Below, one piece after another: positions 9,115 through 16,447 of a stretch of DNA of 25,398 nucleotides; the stretch's first letter is position 1, and the number at the start of each line of letters is the position of its first letter. The translations under genes were made by a program, and so were the position numbers. Location: assembly GCA_945878385.1 (NCBI GenBank), contig CAMCTE010000009.1:1-25398 (forward strand). The letters are read 5' to 3'. This DNA is from Azohydromonas lata NBRC 102462. GTDB lineage: Bacteria > Pseudomonadota > Gammaproteobacteria > Burkholderiales > Burkholderiaceae_C. The notes beneath the pieces were generated by a model. The model made no database searches. It was not told the origin of the DNA and was given only the letters and a program-made list of their open reading frames with translations.

Positions 9115-10276
9115 GATTCACTGCCACCCGCAGCGCGGCTTCGCCCGCGCGGCGCTCAAAGGCCACCACCGCTGGGTTGCCGGTTTCCAGCCACTGAAAT
9201 GATGTCTCGGCATGGCCATTGGCCAGCGCCGGGTGGTCTCGCTTGCACGCGAACAGGTCGCGGTAGAAGCCTTCAAGTGGTCGGTCCTTCCAATCGATCG
9301 GGTCCTTCTCGAAGAAGGCCAAGCGCTTGTCGAAATACGCCTCCTGTCCACCGTAGATCAAAGGCTGCCCCGGCAACAACACGGCCAGTGTGGCCATGGC
9401 CTTGAAGGCAGCCTGCGAGCCGAACAACTCTGCGCATGAGCCCTGCCAGGAATTCGAATCATGGTTGGCCGTGTAGAGCATGCGGTAGTCATCGGCACGG
9501 TAGTGCCCGCCGCGAACGCGCCACCACTCGTGCAGGTCGCGCGCATCGCCCTGCCCCTGGGCAATGCGCTTGAAGACATCCAACAAACCCCAGTCGTAGG
9601 TGCCGTCGAATGCTGCGCGGTGGTGGATGGGCTCGTGCGCTTCGGCCAGCATGTACACCTCACGCAGGGCAGCCAGTTTGGGGCGCAGCCGTTCCCAGAA
9701 TTCGATGGGCACGAGCGCGGCCACATCGCATCGAAAGCCGTCGATACCGGTCTCGTGCATCCACCACAGCATGGCCTGCTCCATCGCATCCCACAGCGCA
9801 GGCTGCGCGAAGTCCAAACCCACCACATCGGTCCAGTACTCGGGGTCGGAATCAGGTGTGGCGCGGTACACATAGGAATGGATCTGCCCGTGCGCATCCT
9901 TGCGGTACCACTCGGGGTGGTCGGCGGTCCAGCGGTGGTCCCAGGCGGTGTGGTTGGCCACCCAGTCGATGATGACCTTCAGGCCCAGTGCGTGGGCGCG
10001 CGCCACCACCCGCTTGAAGTCTTCGAGCGTGCCGAACTCCGGGTTCACCGCCGTGTAGTCGCGCACCGAGTAATAGCTGCCCATGCCGCCCTTGCGGTTC
10101 AACTCACCGATGGGCTGCAGCGGCATGAACCACAGGATGCCTGCACCGCCCAACAGTGCGGCAATGCGTGGCAGGTGCGCTTCGAAGGCTCGCAGCGTGC
10201 CCTCGGGCGTGTACTGGCGCACATTCACTTGATAGATCGGGGCACGGACAGCCCAAGCAGCGTGCTGAACACTCAT
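9023..10276 (-). CDS. Cytoplasmic GH13 alpha-amylase (amyA4)
   Basis: A 417-aa GH13 alpha-amylase with no signal peptide. Region I is VIIDWVANHTAWDH, the nucleophile is Asp184 in DGFRCDVA, the acid/base is Glu212 in MLAEAH, and the third Asp is Asp273 in TANHD. It shares IYQVNVRQ / LYEVNIRQ, LWFMPLQPIGEL.RKG, GSYYSVRDYT and AFFEKDPI with amyA3, so the two are an exported/cytoplasmic pair. The ATG at 10276 is preferred, with AAGGGG eight bases upstream; a GTG at 10285 overlaps the malG stop as GTGA and adds only three residues. It closes the malE-malF-malG operon. The last 30 codons run antisense to the tail of amyA3 and encode a Ser/Trp/Ala-rich end unlike the rest of the enzyme. Confidence 0.92.
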   Translation of the reverse strand: MSVQHAAWAVRAPIYQVNVRQYTPEGTLRAFEAHLPRIAALLGGAGILWFMPLQPIGELNRKGGMGSYYSVRDYTAVNPEFGTLEDFKRVVARAHALGLKVIIDWVANHTAWDHRWTADHPEWYRKDAHGQIHSYVYRATPDSDPEYWTDVVGLDFAQPALWDAMEQAMLWWMHETGIDGFRCDVAALVPIEFWERLRPKLAALREVYMLAEAHEPIHHRAAFDGTYDWGLLDVFKRIAQGQGDARDLHEWWRVRGGHYRADDYRMLYTANHDSNSWQGSCAELFGSQAAFKAMATLAVLLPGQPLIYGGQEAYFDKRLAFFEKDPIDWKDRPLEGFYRDLFACKRDHPALANGHAETSFQWLETGNPAVVAFERRAGEAALRVAVNLSASEQRWTWASGSSESSACLAAWSSSIEA

Positions 10277-10281
10277 GCGGC

Positions 10282-11172
10282 TCACCCCTTCACGCCGCCC
10301 GAGGCCAGGCCCGACACCAGCCAGCGCTGCGCCAACAGAAACACCACCGTGATCGGCAGGCCCGACAGAATGGCCGCGGCCGCAAAGTCACCCCAACGGA
10401 AATTGTGCTCGTGCACAAACAGTTTGGCCCCCACGGCCAGCGTGAGCTGGTCCTGCTGGGTGAGCAGAATGGAGGCCACCGGGTACTCGATGATGGCGCC
10501 GATGAAGGCCAGTACGAACACCACCGTCAAAGCCGGGATGGCCATGGGCAGCAGCACCTTTCGGAAAGCCTGCCAGGGCGTGGCGCCGTCCACGATGGCC
10601 GCTTCCTCGATCTCGGTGGGCAGGGTGTCGTAGTAGCCCTTGAGTGTCCAGATGTGGATGGCCAGGCCACCCGAATACGCCAGCACCAGGGCCGCATGCG
10701 TGTTGTGGCCGATGGCCGGAAAGGCCGCGCCCAGCCCATCGAAGATCGCGTACAGCGCCACCAGGGCCAGCACCGCCGGGAACACCTGCATCAGCGTCAG
10801 GCCCACCAACACCTGTTCGCGCCCCTTGAAACGGATGCGCGAAATCGCATAAGAAGCGGTGGTGGACAGCACCAGCGTCACCACACCCGACAGCAGCGCC
10901 ACCTTCACCGAATTCCACAACCAGGTCAGCACCGGCAGGTCGGGTATGCGCATCACCCCGCTGGCGTCCGGCACCGGAATGCCCAACACATAGCGCCAAT
11001 GCTCCAGGCTGATTTCCGAAGGCCACAGCGAACCGCTGGCGAAATTGCCCGGCCTCAACGACACCGACAGCACCACCACGAAGGGCAGCAGCACCGCCGC
11101 GCACATCAGCAGCAGGAAGGCATGCGCGGCCAATAGCCGCCAGCGCTGGTTTTTCGATTGCACGATGGCCAT
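10282..11172 (-). CDS. malG: Maltodextrin ABC transporter permease, MalG type
   Basis: A 296-aa inner-membrane permease of the CUT1 family with about six hydrophobic helices. The first is LLAAHAFLLLMCAAVLLPFV. The cytoplasmic EAA loop that docks on the ATPase is EEAAIVDGATPWQAFRKVLLP, in the second half. Length and the GYYDTLP..IEEAA..DGA layout match MalG. The ATG follows the malF stop after a single base, so it is tightly coupled to malF. It should pair with MalF and with the MalK encoded about 6 kb away on the other strand. Confidence 0.95.
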   Translation of the reverse strand: MAIVQSKNQRWRLLAAHAFLLLMCAAVLLPFVVVLSVSLRPGNFASGSLWPSEISLEHWRYVLGIPVPDASGVMRIPDLPVLTWLWNSVKVALLSGVVTLVLSTTASYAISRIRFKGREQVLVGLTLMQVFPAVLALVALYAIFDGLGAAFPAIGHNTHAALVLAYSGGLAIHIWTLKGYYDTLPTEIEEAAIVDGATPWQAFRKVLLPMAIPALTVVFVLAFIGAIIEYPVASILLTQQDQLTLAVGAKLFVHEHNFRWGDFAAAAILSGLPITVVFLLAQRWLVSGLASGGVKG

Positions 11173-11173
11173 G

Positions 11174-12736
11174 TCAGTGCCTCCTTTGGTCGCTCATGCG
11201 CGTCACCCGCATCTGCACCACCGTGATGGCCGCCACCAGCAGGAAGATCACGGTGGAGATGGCCGCGGCCAGGCCGTACTGGTTGCCCGAATCCTGGAAG
11301 GCGATGCGCCAGGTGTAGCTCACCAGAATGTCGGTGGTGCCGGCCGGCACATCGCTGTCCAGGTGGTCGGGCCGGCCACCGGTGAGCAGGCTGATCAGCA
11401 CAAAGTTGTTGAAGTTGAAGGCAAAGGCCGAGATCAGGAGCGGCGTCAGCGGCTTCATGATCAGGGGCAGCGTGATGCGGCGGAAGTTGGCCCACGGCCC
11501 TGCGCCCGCAATGGCCGAAGCCTCGTAGAGGTCCGAGGAAATGGACTGGATCAGGCCCGAGCACAGCACCATCATGTACGGAAAGCCCAGCCAGATGTTC
11601 ACGATCAGCAACATCAGCCGCGCCAGGAAGGGGTCGGAAAACCAGGCCGGCTTGATGCCGAACAAGCCCCCCAGGATCATGTTGATCTCGCCCAGGTTCT
11701 GATTGAACAGCCCCTTGAACACGAGGATCGACAGGAAGGCCGGCACCGCATACGGCAGAAACAGCACCACCCGATAGACCGCGCGCCCCCGCAGCGCTTC
11801 CCAGTTCATCAAACAGGCCAACAGCAGGCCCAGCGCCCCCGCACCCAACACCGTCAGGCCGGAAAACGCCACCGTCCACACGAACACACCCAAAAAGGGC
11901 TCGCGGAAATTGGGTTCGGTGAACAGTCGCACATAGTGCTGCAGGCCCACGAACACCCGAAAGCCCGGTTGCAGCTGGGTGCCGTCCTCGGCAGTGAAGA
12001 AGCCCGTGCTCTCGTTGGCCGCAAAGCGCAGCCCCGTGCTGCGTTCGCGCAGGGCACCATCGGCCAGCGCCTCGTACACGGGCGCTGCAGCGGCCACATC
12101 CCGCAGGCTCACCACACGCAAGGGCGCCGCGCCGTCGGGCGGCGTGAAGTTCAGGGGGCGCAGGGTCTCCAACCACTCCACCCGTTGTGCCACCGTCGCC
12201 CGCGTGCCGGCCATCGATTCAGGCACCGGCTGCGCAGAAAGTGGCACCGCCGGTGCGGCGCGGCTTGAACCCTGGGCACCCGAACCCACAGCCGCAGCCG
12301 CAGCCACAGCAGGCGCCAGCGGCGCCGACCACCACGCAGGCTGCCCCTCCTGCAGCGGCGCCACCTGCAGCCGCGCCTGCCCCTCGCGCAGCCACAGCTC
12401 AAAAGGCCTTTGCGTGTGTGTATCCACGATGCGCTCGGCCAGCAACTGCTGCCGCGCTTCGGGCTGTTCCACCAGGTTGCGCGAACTTTGGTTCGTCAGG
12501 CCCATGCCCACCGTGTAGAACATCGGAAAGGCCACGAACAACAGGGCTGCGGCCACACCGGGGAACAAGTAGCGCAGCGCATGGGTGTGTGCCGAAGCGT
12601 AGGTCCACACCGCCAACGCCGTGATGGCCAACAGCACCGTGGCCAAAAGCGACTGCCCGGCCGTATGCACCGCCATCACGGCCCACAAGCCCAACACCCC
12701 CACCCCCACCGGCGCCGCCCATCGCTTGAACATCAT
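11174..12736 (-). CDS. malF: Maltodextrin ABC transporter permease, MalF type, with periplasmic P2 domain
   Basis: A 520-aa permease with MalF architecture: hydrophobic helices at about residues 8-48 and 57-80, a large periplasmic P2-like region (about 81-275), then the transmembrane core. The EAA loop EASAIAGAGPWANFRRITLP begins near residue 405. The tail has the TDILVSYTWRIAF segment typical of MalF. Residues 138-178 inside P2 are low-complexity (Ala/Pro/Gly/Ser, including a run of five Ala), which looks like a local insertion. The start codon overlaps the malE stop by one base (TGATG); a second ATG follows immediately and either could be used. P2 is the part that contacts the binding protein in the E. 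coli system, so specificity for maltodextrins is likely. Confidence 0.95.
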   Translation of the reverse strand: MMFKRWAAPVGVGVLGLWAVMAVHTAGQSLLATVLLAITALAVWTYASAHTHALRYLFPGVAAALLFVAFPMFYTVGMGLTNQSSRNLVEQPEARQQLLAERIVDTHTQRPFELWLREGQARLQVAPLQEGQPAWWSAPLAPAVAAAAAVGSGAQGSSRAAPAVPLSAQPVPESMAGTRATVAQRVEWLETLRPLNFTPPDGAAPLRVVSLRDVAAAAPVYEALADGALRERSTGLRFAANESTGFFTAEDGTQLQPGFRVFVGLQHYVRLFTEPNFREPFLGVFVWTVAFSGLTVLGAGALGLLLACLMNWEALRGRAVYRVVLFLPYAVPAFLSILVFKGLFNQNLGEINMILGGLFGIKPAWFSDPFLARLMLLIVNIWLGFPYMMVLCSGLIQSISSDLYEASAIAGAGPWANFRRITLPLIMKPLTPLLISAFAFNFNNFVLISLLTGGRPDHLDSDVPAGTTDILVSYTWRIAFQDSGNQYGLAAAISTVIFLLVAAITVVQMRVTRMSDQRRH

Positions 12737-13953
12737 CAGGCCTTCATGCGCCGCGCAGCGGCCTCCAGTGCGGCACGGGCTTCCTGCCGGCCTTCAGTCA
12801 AGTTGGTCAGTGCTGTCTTCATGGCCGACCAGAAGCGGCCCATCTCGGGGTTGCTCGGCGTGGGAATGCCGTCCTGCGCCGACTCCATGATGGTGCGTAT
12901 GCGCGCATCGGCGCCGAGCTCGGCAAAAAATTCGCGGCTGGCCGAAGCCCCCAGCGGCTCGGCTGCATTCAGGCGCCTCACGCCCGCAGGCGACAGCAGG
13001 TGTTGCTCCACCAACTCGGCACACAGCTCACGCTGTCGCGTGGCGCGGTTGACCATGATGCCCTTCACGCCTACGAAGGGAACACAGGCCTTGCCCTCCA
13101 GCCGCGGCAGCCGCGCCACGCCGAAGTCGATGCCCGCCCGGCGCAGGTTCACCCAGGCCCAGGGCCCGTTGATCATCATCGCCACGCGGCCAGCCCCCAT
13201 GGCTGCTTCCATCTCGGGGTAGCCGCTGCCCGCAGGCATCACCCCTTCGCGAATCAATCGCTCCAGCACCTGCGCGCCGCGCACGGCGCCGGGCACCGCC
13301 ACGCCCACATCCTGTGCGTCGATGCTGCCGTCATCGCGCCGGCGAAAGGAATAGCCCCCCAGGGCTGCCAGAAGCGGGAAGGTGAAGTAGTTGTTCGTGT
13401 AATCCCACAGGATGGCGCGCTTGCCCTGCGGGCGCAGGCGGCGGTCGATCTCGAAGACCTCGTCCCAGGTTTGTGGCGGCCGTTGAACCAGGGCCTTGTT
13501 GTAGATGAGGGTGATGGCCTCCAGCGACATCGGATAGCCCCACAGCCGCCCCTTGTGGGTGTAGCCGCGCCAGGCCAGCGGGTCGATGTCCTGCAGCATG
13601 GCCCGGTTGGGGCTGACCGAGTGGATCAGGCCCCCGGCGATCCATTCGCCGATGCGGTCGTGCGCGTAGATGTAGAGGTCGGGCCCCTTGCCGGCCGCCG
13701 CAGCCTGCTGGAACTTCGCCGGACCTTCGTCGGGCGTTTCCACCACCACCGGCACGCCAGTTTCGCGGGTGAAGGCCACACTGGATTCGCGCAGGGCGCG
13801 TGCACCCTCGGGCGTGTGCCACACCACCAGGGGCATGCGCGCCCCATGGGCGCAAGGCGCTCCCAGGCCGGCCGCCGTGGTCAGCCCCAGGGCGCCCGTG
13901 CGCCAGAGAAAGGCGCGGCGCCCACTGCGGGCAGCAGGAAATTCCGACTTCAT
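12736..13953 (-). CDS. malE: Maltodextrin-binding periplasmic protein, MalE type
   Basis: A 405-aa extracellular solute-binding protein of family 1, the periplasmic receptor of the importer. The N-terminus carries GRRAFLWRTG (Arg12-Arg13-Ala-Phe-Leu) followed by a hydrophobic stretch and a likely cut near AHG/A around residue 38, so Tat export is plausible. MalE-like segments are GPDLYIYAHDRIGEWIAGGL, GYPMSLEAITLIYNKAL, PQTWDEVF, AMMINGPWAWVNLR and IPTPSNPEMGRFWSAM. It is the first gene of the malEFG-amyA4 operon. An in-frame TGA just upstream of the ATG fixes the start. GAGGG touches the ATG, which is unusually close for a Shine-Dalgarno. The HexR-type operator at 13962-13976 ends only eight bases before the start. 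Confidence 0.94.
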   Translation of the reverse strand: MKSEFPAARSGRRAFLWRTGALGLTTAAGLGAPCAHGARMPLVVWHTPEGARALRESSVAFTRETGVPVVVETPDEGPAKFQQAAAAGKGPDLYIYAHDRIGEWIAGGLIHSVSPNRAMLQDIDPLAWRGYTHKGRLWGYPMSLEAITLIYNKALVQRPPQTWDEVFEIDRRLRPQGKRAILWDYTNNYFTFPLLAALGGYSFRRRDDGSIDAQDVGVAVPGAVRGAQVLERLIREGVMPAGSGYPEMEAAMGAGRVAMMINGPWAWVNLRRAGIDFGVARLPRLEGKACVPFVGVKGIMVNRATRQRELCAELVEQHLLSPAGVRRLNAAEPLGASASREFFAELGADARIRTIMESAQDGIPTPSNPEMGRFWSAMKTALTNLTEGRQEARAALEAAARRMKA

Positions 13954-13961
13954 CCCTCAAA

Positions 13962-13976
13962 TGTAGGAAAACTACA
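13962..13976. promoter_or_regulatory. HexR/RpiR-type operator at the malE start
   Basis: TGTAGGAAAACTACA: perfect 5-bp arms TGTAG / CTACA around GAAAA, one base from the symmetrical form at 3066. It lies in the 105-bp divergent gap between malE (minus) and the DUF6445 gene (plus), eight bases before the malE ATG and 82 bases before the DUF6445 ATG. A regulator bound here would cover the malE transcription or translation start, which fits repression. Confidence 0.7.
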
Positions 13977-14058
13977 GATTTCGAGCCAGCGGGAAAACCA
14001 TCAAGCGGCCCGTCTTCCATCCCTGCCCATCGGGGCGCTGCCTCGTTACCATCTGTCC

Positions 14059-14793
14059 ATGTCCCCGGCCCTGAATACCGTTCACCCGCGCTTCAACCCT
14101 CAGCCCCGCATCTCCCTGGTCCAAGGGCACGAGGGCGCCGTATGCGTCGTACTCGACGACATCCTATTGAACCCGGACGCGCTGCGCCAATGGGCCTGCG
14201 AGCAGGCCTTGGCACCTCCGGTGGGCTATCCCTACCCGGGTCTCGTGGCCCCTGCACCCCCGAATCTTGCCGCCCTTTTGGAGGAAAACTTCAATTTGCA
14301 TGTGCGCCGCCACCTGGGCGTGCGCCGTACCCTGGAACTGCTGGCGCGGGTAAGCGTGGTCAGCACGCCGCCGGCTGAATTGCGCCCCGTGCAGTGGCTG
14401 TGCCACCGCGACCGCATCGCCGCCAACCCGCGTGAGGTGCTGTTCGCCGCCTCGGTGCTCTACCTGTTCGACGACCCGCGCCTGGGCGGCACCAGCCTGT
14501 ACCGCCCCAAACGCGGCGCGGCCGAAACCGACCGCCTGCTGCTGGACAGCCAAAGCCTGGATGCCGCGGCCTTCAGCGCCCGCTACGGCCTGCAGCCGGG
14601 CTACATGACCCAAGACAACGACTGGTTCGAACGCACGGCACGCGTGGAGGCCGCCTGGAACCGCGCCGTCTTCTACGACGGCGGCATCTTCCACTCGGCC
14701 GATGTGCACGACCCGCAGCGCCTGAGCCCTGACCCGCGTTGCGGTCGCCTGTCGATCAACAGCTTTTTCACCTGTCGCCGCAATGCCACCTGA
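14059..14793 (+). CDS. DUF6445-type protein with Fe(II)/2-oxoglutarate dioxygenase-like residues
   Basis: A 244-aa protein with no signal peptide or membrane segment. It resembles the DUF6445 family seen near TonB receptors and tryptophan-type halogenases; I recognise this from the pattern ASVLYLFDDPRLGGTSLYRP and NRAVFYDGGIFHSADV. The residues suggest a double-stranded beta-helix dioxygenase: His116-x-Asp118 in CHRDRI, a distal His212 in GGIFHSADV, and Arg230-x-Ser232 in GRLSINSFF, in the order and spacing of prolyl-hydroxylase-like enzymes (inference, not tested). The ATG at 14059 has no good Shine-Dalgarno; longer upstream starts would run antisense through malE. It is divergent from malE and convergent with the halogenase gene. 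The substrate is unknown; a redox or hydroxylation step linked to the halogenase is only a guess. Confidence 0.75.
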   Translation: MSPALNTVHPRFNPQPRISLVQGHEGAVCVVLDDILLNPDALRQWACEQALAPPVGYPYPGLVAPAPPNLAALLEENFNLHVRRHLGVRRTLELLARVSVVSTPPAELRPVQWLCHRDRIAANPREVLFAASVLYLFDDPRLGGTSLYRPKRGAAETDRLLLDSQSLDAAAFSARYGLQPGYMTQDNDWFERTARVEAAWNRAVFYDGGIFHSADVHDPQRLSPDPRCGRLSINSFFTCRRNAT

Positions 14794-14798
14794 ACGCA

Positions 14799-14836
14799 GG
14801 CTCTGAAGCCTGGCTCTGAAGCCCGGCTCCGAAGCC
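14799..14836. repeat. Three tandem 13-bp quasi-palindromic repeats between convergent genes
   Basis: GGCTCTGAAGCC at 14799 and 14812 and GGCTCCGAAGCC at 14825, separated by single bases, so the period is 13. Each copy is itself a near-palindrome (GGCT....AGCC). They fill the gap between the stop of the DUF6445 gene and the stop of the halogenase gene on the other strand. Adjacent copies could pair into longer hairpins in either transcript, so a transcript-end role is possible, but there is no T-run as in a classical terminator. Confidence 0.8.
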
Positions 14837-14866
14837 GAAAGCGGCGCCTGCAGCGCGCGGCACGGC

Positions 14867-16369
14867 TCACATCGACGCGCAGTGCTCCTTGATGAAGGCC
14901 GCGTGGTCGGGCATCACCTCCACACAGGCCTGGATCACCTGGTCGATGCCCTGCAGGTACTGCTGGATCTCCTCTTCGGGGATCAAATCGGTCAGCGGGT
15001 GATAGCCCTCGGGCCGAATGCGCTGGCCATGCATCACCTGCAGCCAACTGGGTTTCATGAAAAGCTCGTTGCCCTCGCGGAACACGCGGCCGTGCGTGCG
15101 AAAGAGGTCCATGCGATGCTGCAACGAGGCTGGCACCTCCATGGTCCGAACATGGTTCCAGAACGGTGTGTCGGTGCGTTCGGTGGCCTTGTAGTGCAGG
15201 ATGATGAAATCTCGCACCCACTCGTATTCCAGGCCCATCAGCCGGTTGTATTCGGCGCGGTCCACATCGGAAAAACCGGCGGCCGGGAAGTAGGTCAGCA
15301 GGTGCGCAATGCCCATCTGCACCAGGTGGATGGAAGTGGACTCCAGCGGTTCCACAAACCCACTGGCCAAACCGATGGACACCACATTGGCGTTCCAGGC
15401 CCGGTGGCGCTTGCCGGTGCGGAACTTGATGGTGCGCGGGTCTGCCAGGGGCGCACCGTCGAGGTTGCCCATCAACAGGGCCGTGGCCTCGTCCTCGCTC
15501 ATGAACTTCGAACTGAACACATGTCCGTTGCCGATGCGGTGCTGCAGCGGAATCCGCCATTGCCAGCCGGCTGTGCGCGCTGTGGACCGGGTGTAGGGCG
15601 TCAGCTCTCGCGCGTTTTCGCAAGGCACGGCCACCGCACGGTCGCAAGGCAGCCAGTGCGACCAGTCTTCCCATCCGGTCTTGAGCGTCTCCTCGATGAG
15701 AATGCCCCGAAACCCCGAACAGTCCACGAACAGATCGCCTTCGATCACGGCGCCGGACTTCAGCCGCAGGGACTGCACATGGCCATCTTCCGGGCGCGTC
15801 TGCACTTCCTGCACAACGCCTTCCACACGCTTGACGCCCAGGCCTTCGCTGAAGGCCCGCAGGTAGCGCGCATACAGGCCGGCGTCGAAGTGGAAGGCAT
15901 AAGCGATCTGCGACAAGGGCGAGTTGGGCAGGTCGCTGCGCGCGCGCATGAACTTGTTCTTCAGACACGCCGCGGTGTTGATGGAGTAGGCCTCCAGCGG
16001 CTTGGCCTTGCCTGCCAGGTACTGCTTGAGCCAGTACTGGTGGAAATCCACCGTCCAGTTGTCTTGCCCTATGACGCCGAAGCCGTGGATGTAGCGGTCA
16101 CCCAGCCGCCCCCAGTTCACGAACTCGATCCCCAACTTGAACGAGGCCTTGGTCTGGCGCATGAATTCGTCTTCGTCGATCTCCAGCATCCGGTTGAACA
16201 GCGAGATCATCGGAATCGTGGCCTCGCCCACGCCAATGGTGCCGATGTCATCGGACTCCACCAGGGTGATGTCGTAGCGGCCACGCAGCACTTTGGCCAG
16301 GGCCGAGGCGGTCATCCAACCGGAAGTGCCACCACCCAACACGACGATTTTCTTGAGGGCTTGAGTCAT
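14867..16369 (-). CDS. Flavin-dependent tryptophan halogenase family protein
   Basis: A 500-aa FADH2-dependent halogenase-type protein, predicted cytoplasmic. The FAD-binding GGGTSGWMTA is at residues 12-21. The family motif WxWxIP is intact as WQWRIP (269-274). Lys78 in ASFKLGIEF matches the catalytic Lys79 of PrnA, and Glu343 in FVEPLESTSI matches Glu346. So chemistry that makes HOCl/HOBr at the flavin and passes it through the catalytic Lys is expected. The substrate is unknown: relatives beside TonB receptors often do not have free tryptophan as known natural substrate. The gene lies downstream of the TonB receptor, behind its terminator, with the ATG only 11 bases after the T-run and no strong Shine-Dalgarno. 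Expression may therefore depend on read-through. Why a halogenase sits in a maltodextrin locus is unexplained. Confidence 0.92.
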   Translation of the reverse strand: MTQALKKIVVLGGGTSGWMTASALAKVLRGRYDITLVESDDIGTIGVGEATIPMISLFNRMLEIDEDEFMRQTKASFKLGIEFVNWGRLGDRYIHGFGVIGQDNWTVDFHQYWLKQYLAGKAKPLEAYSINTAACLKNKFMRARSDLPNSPLSQIAYAFHFDAGLYARYLRAFSEGLGVKRVEGVVQEVQTRPEDGHVQSLRLKSGAVIEGDLFVDCSGFRGILIEETLKTGWEDWSHWLPCDRAVAVPCENARELTPYTRSTARTAGWQWRIPLQHRIGNGHVFSSKFMSEDEATALLMGNLDGAPLADPRTIKFRTGKRHRAWNANVVSIGLASGFVEPLESTSIHLVQMGIAHLLTYFPAAGFSDVDRAEYNRLMGLEYEWVRDFIILHYKATERTDTPFWNHVRTMEVPASLQHRMDLFRTHGRVFREGNELFMKPSWLQVMHGQRIRPEGYHPLTDLIPEEEIQQYLQGIDQVIQACVEVMPDHAAFIKEHCASM

Positions 16370-16380
16370 CTGGAAATTGT

Positions 16381-16416
16381 AAAAAAGCCCCGTGCCGGTG
16401 TGTGCCGGCGCGGGGC
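16381..16416 (-). terminator. Rho-independent terminator after the TonB receptor
   Basis: On the minus strand: GCCCCG-C-GCCGG, loop CACACA, CCGGC-A-CGGGGC, then six T. This is an 11-bp GC-rich stem with one C/A mismatch and a T-run at 16386-16381. It starts 32 bases after the receptor stop. The halogenase ATG is 11 bases past the T-run, so the terminator also acts as a leader element for that gene. Confidence 0.9.
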
Positions 16417-16447
16417 TGTTGAAGGGTCTTTTAAGTGACGCGCGAAC

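Noticed and set aside
13000..14058. An upstream in-frame extension of the DUF6445 gene on the plus strand
   Set aside because: The extension runs antisense through malE and has no family similarity; similarity begins soon after ATG 14059.
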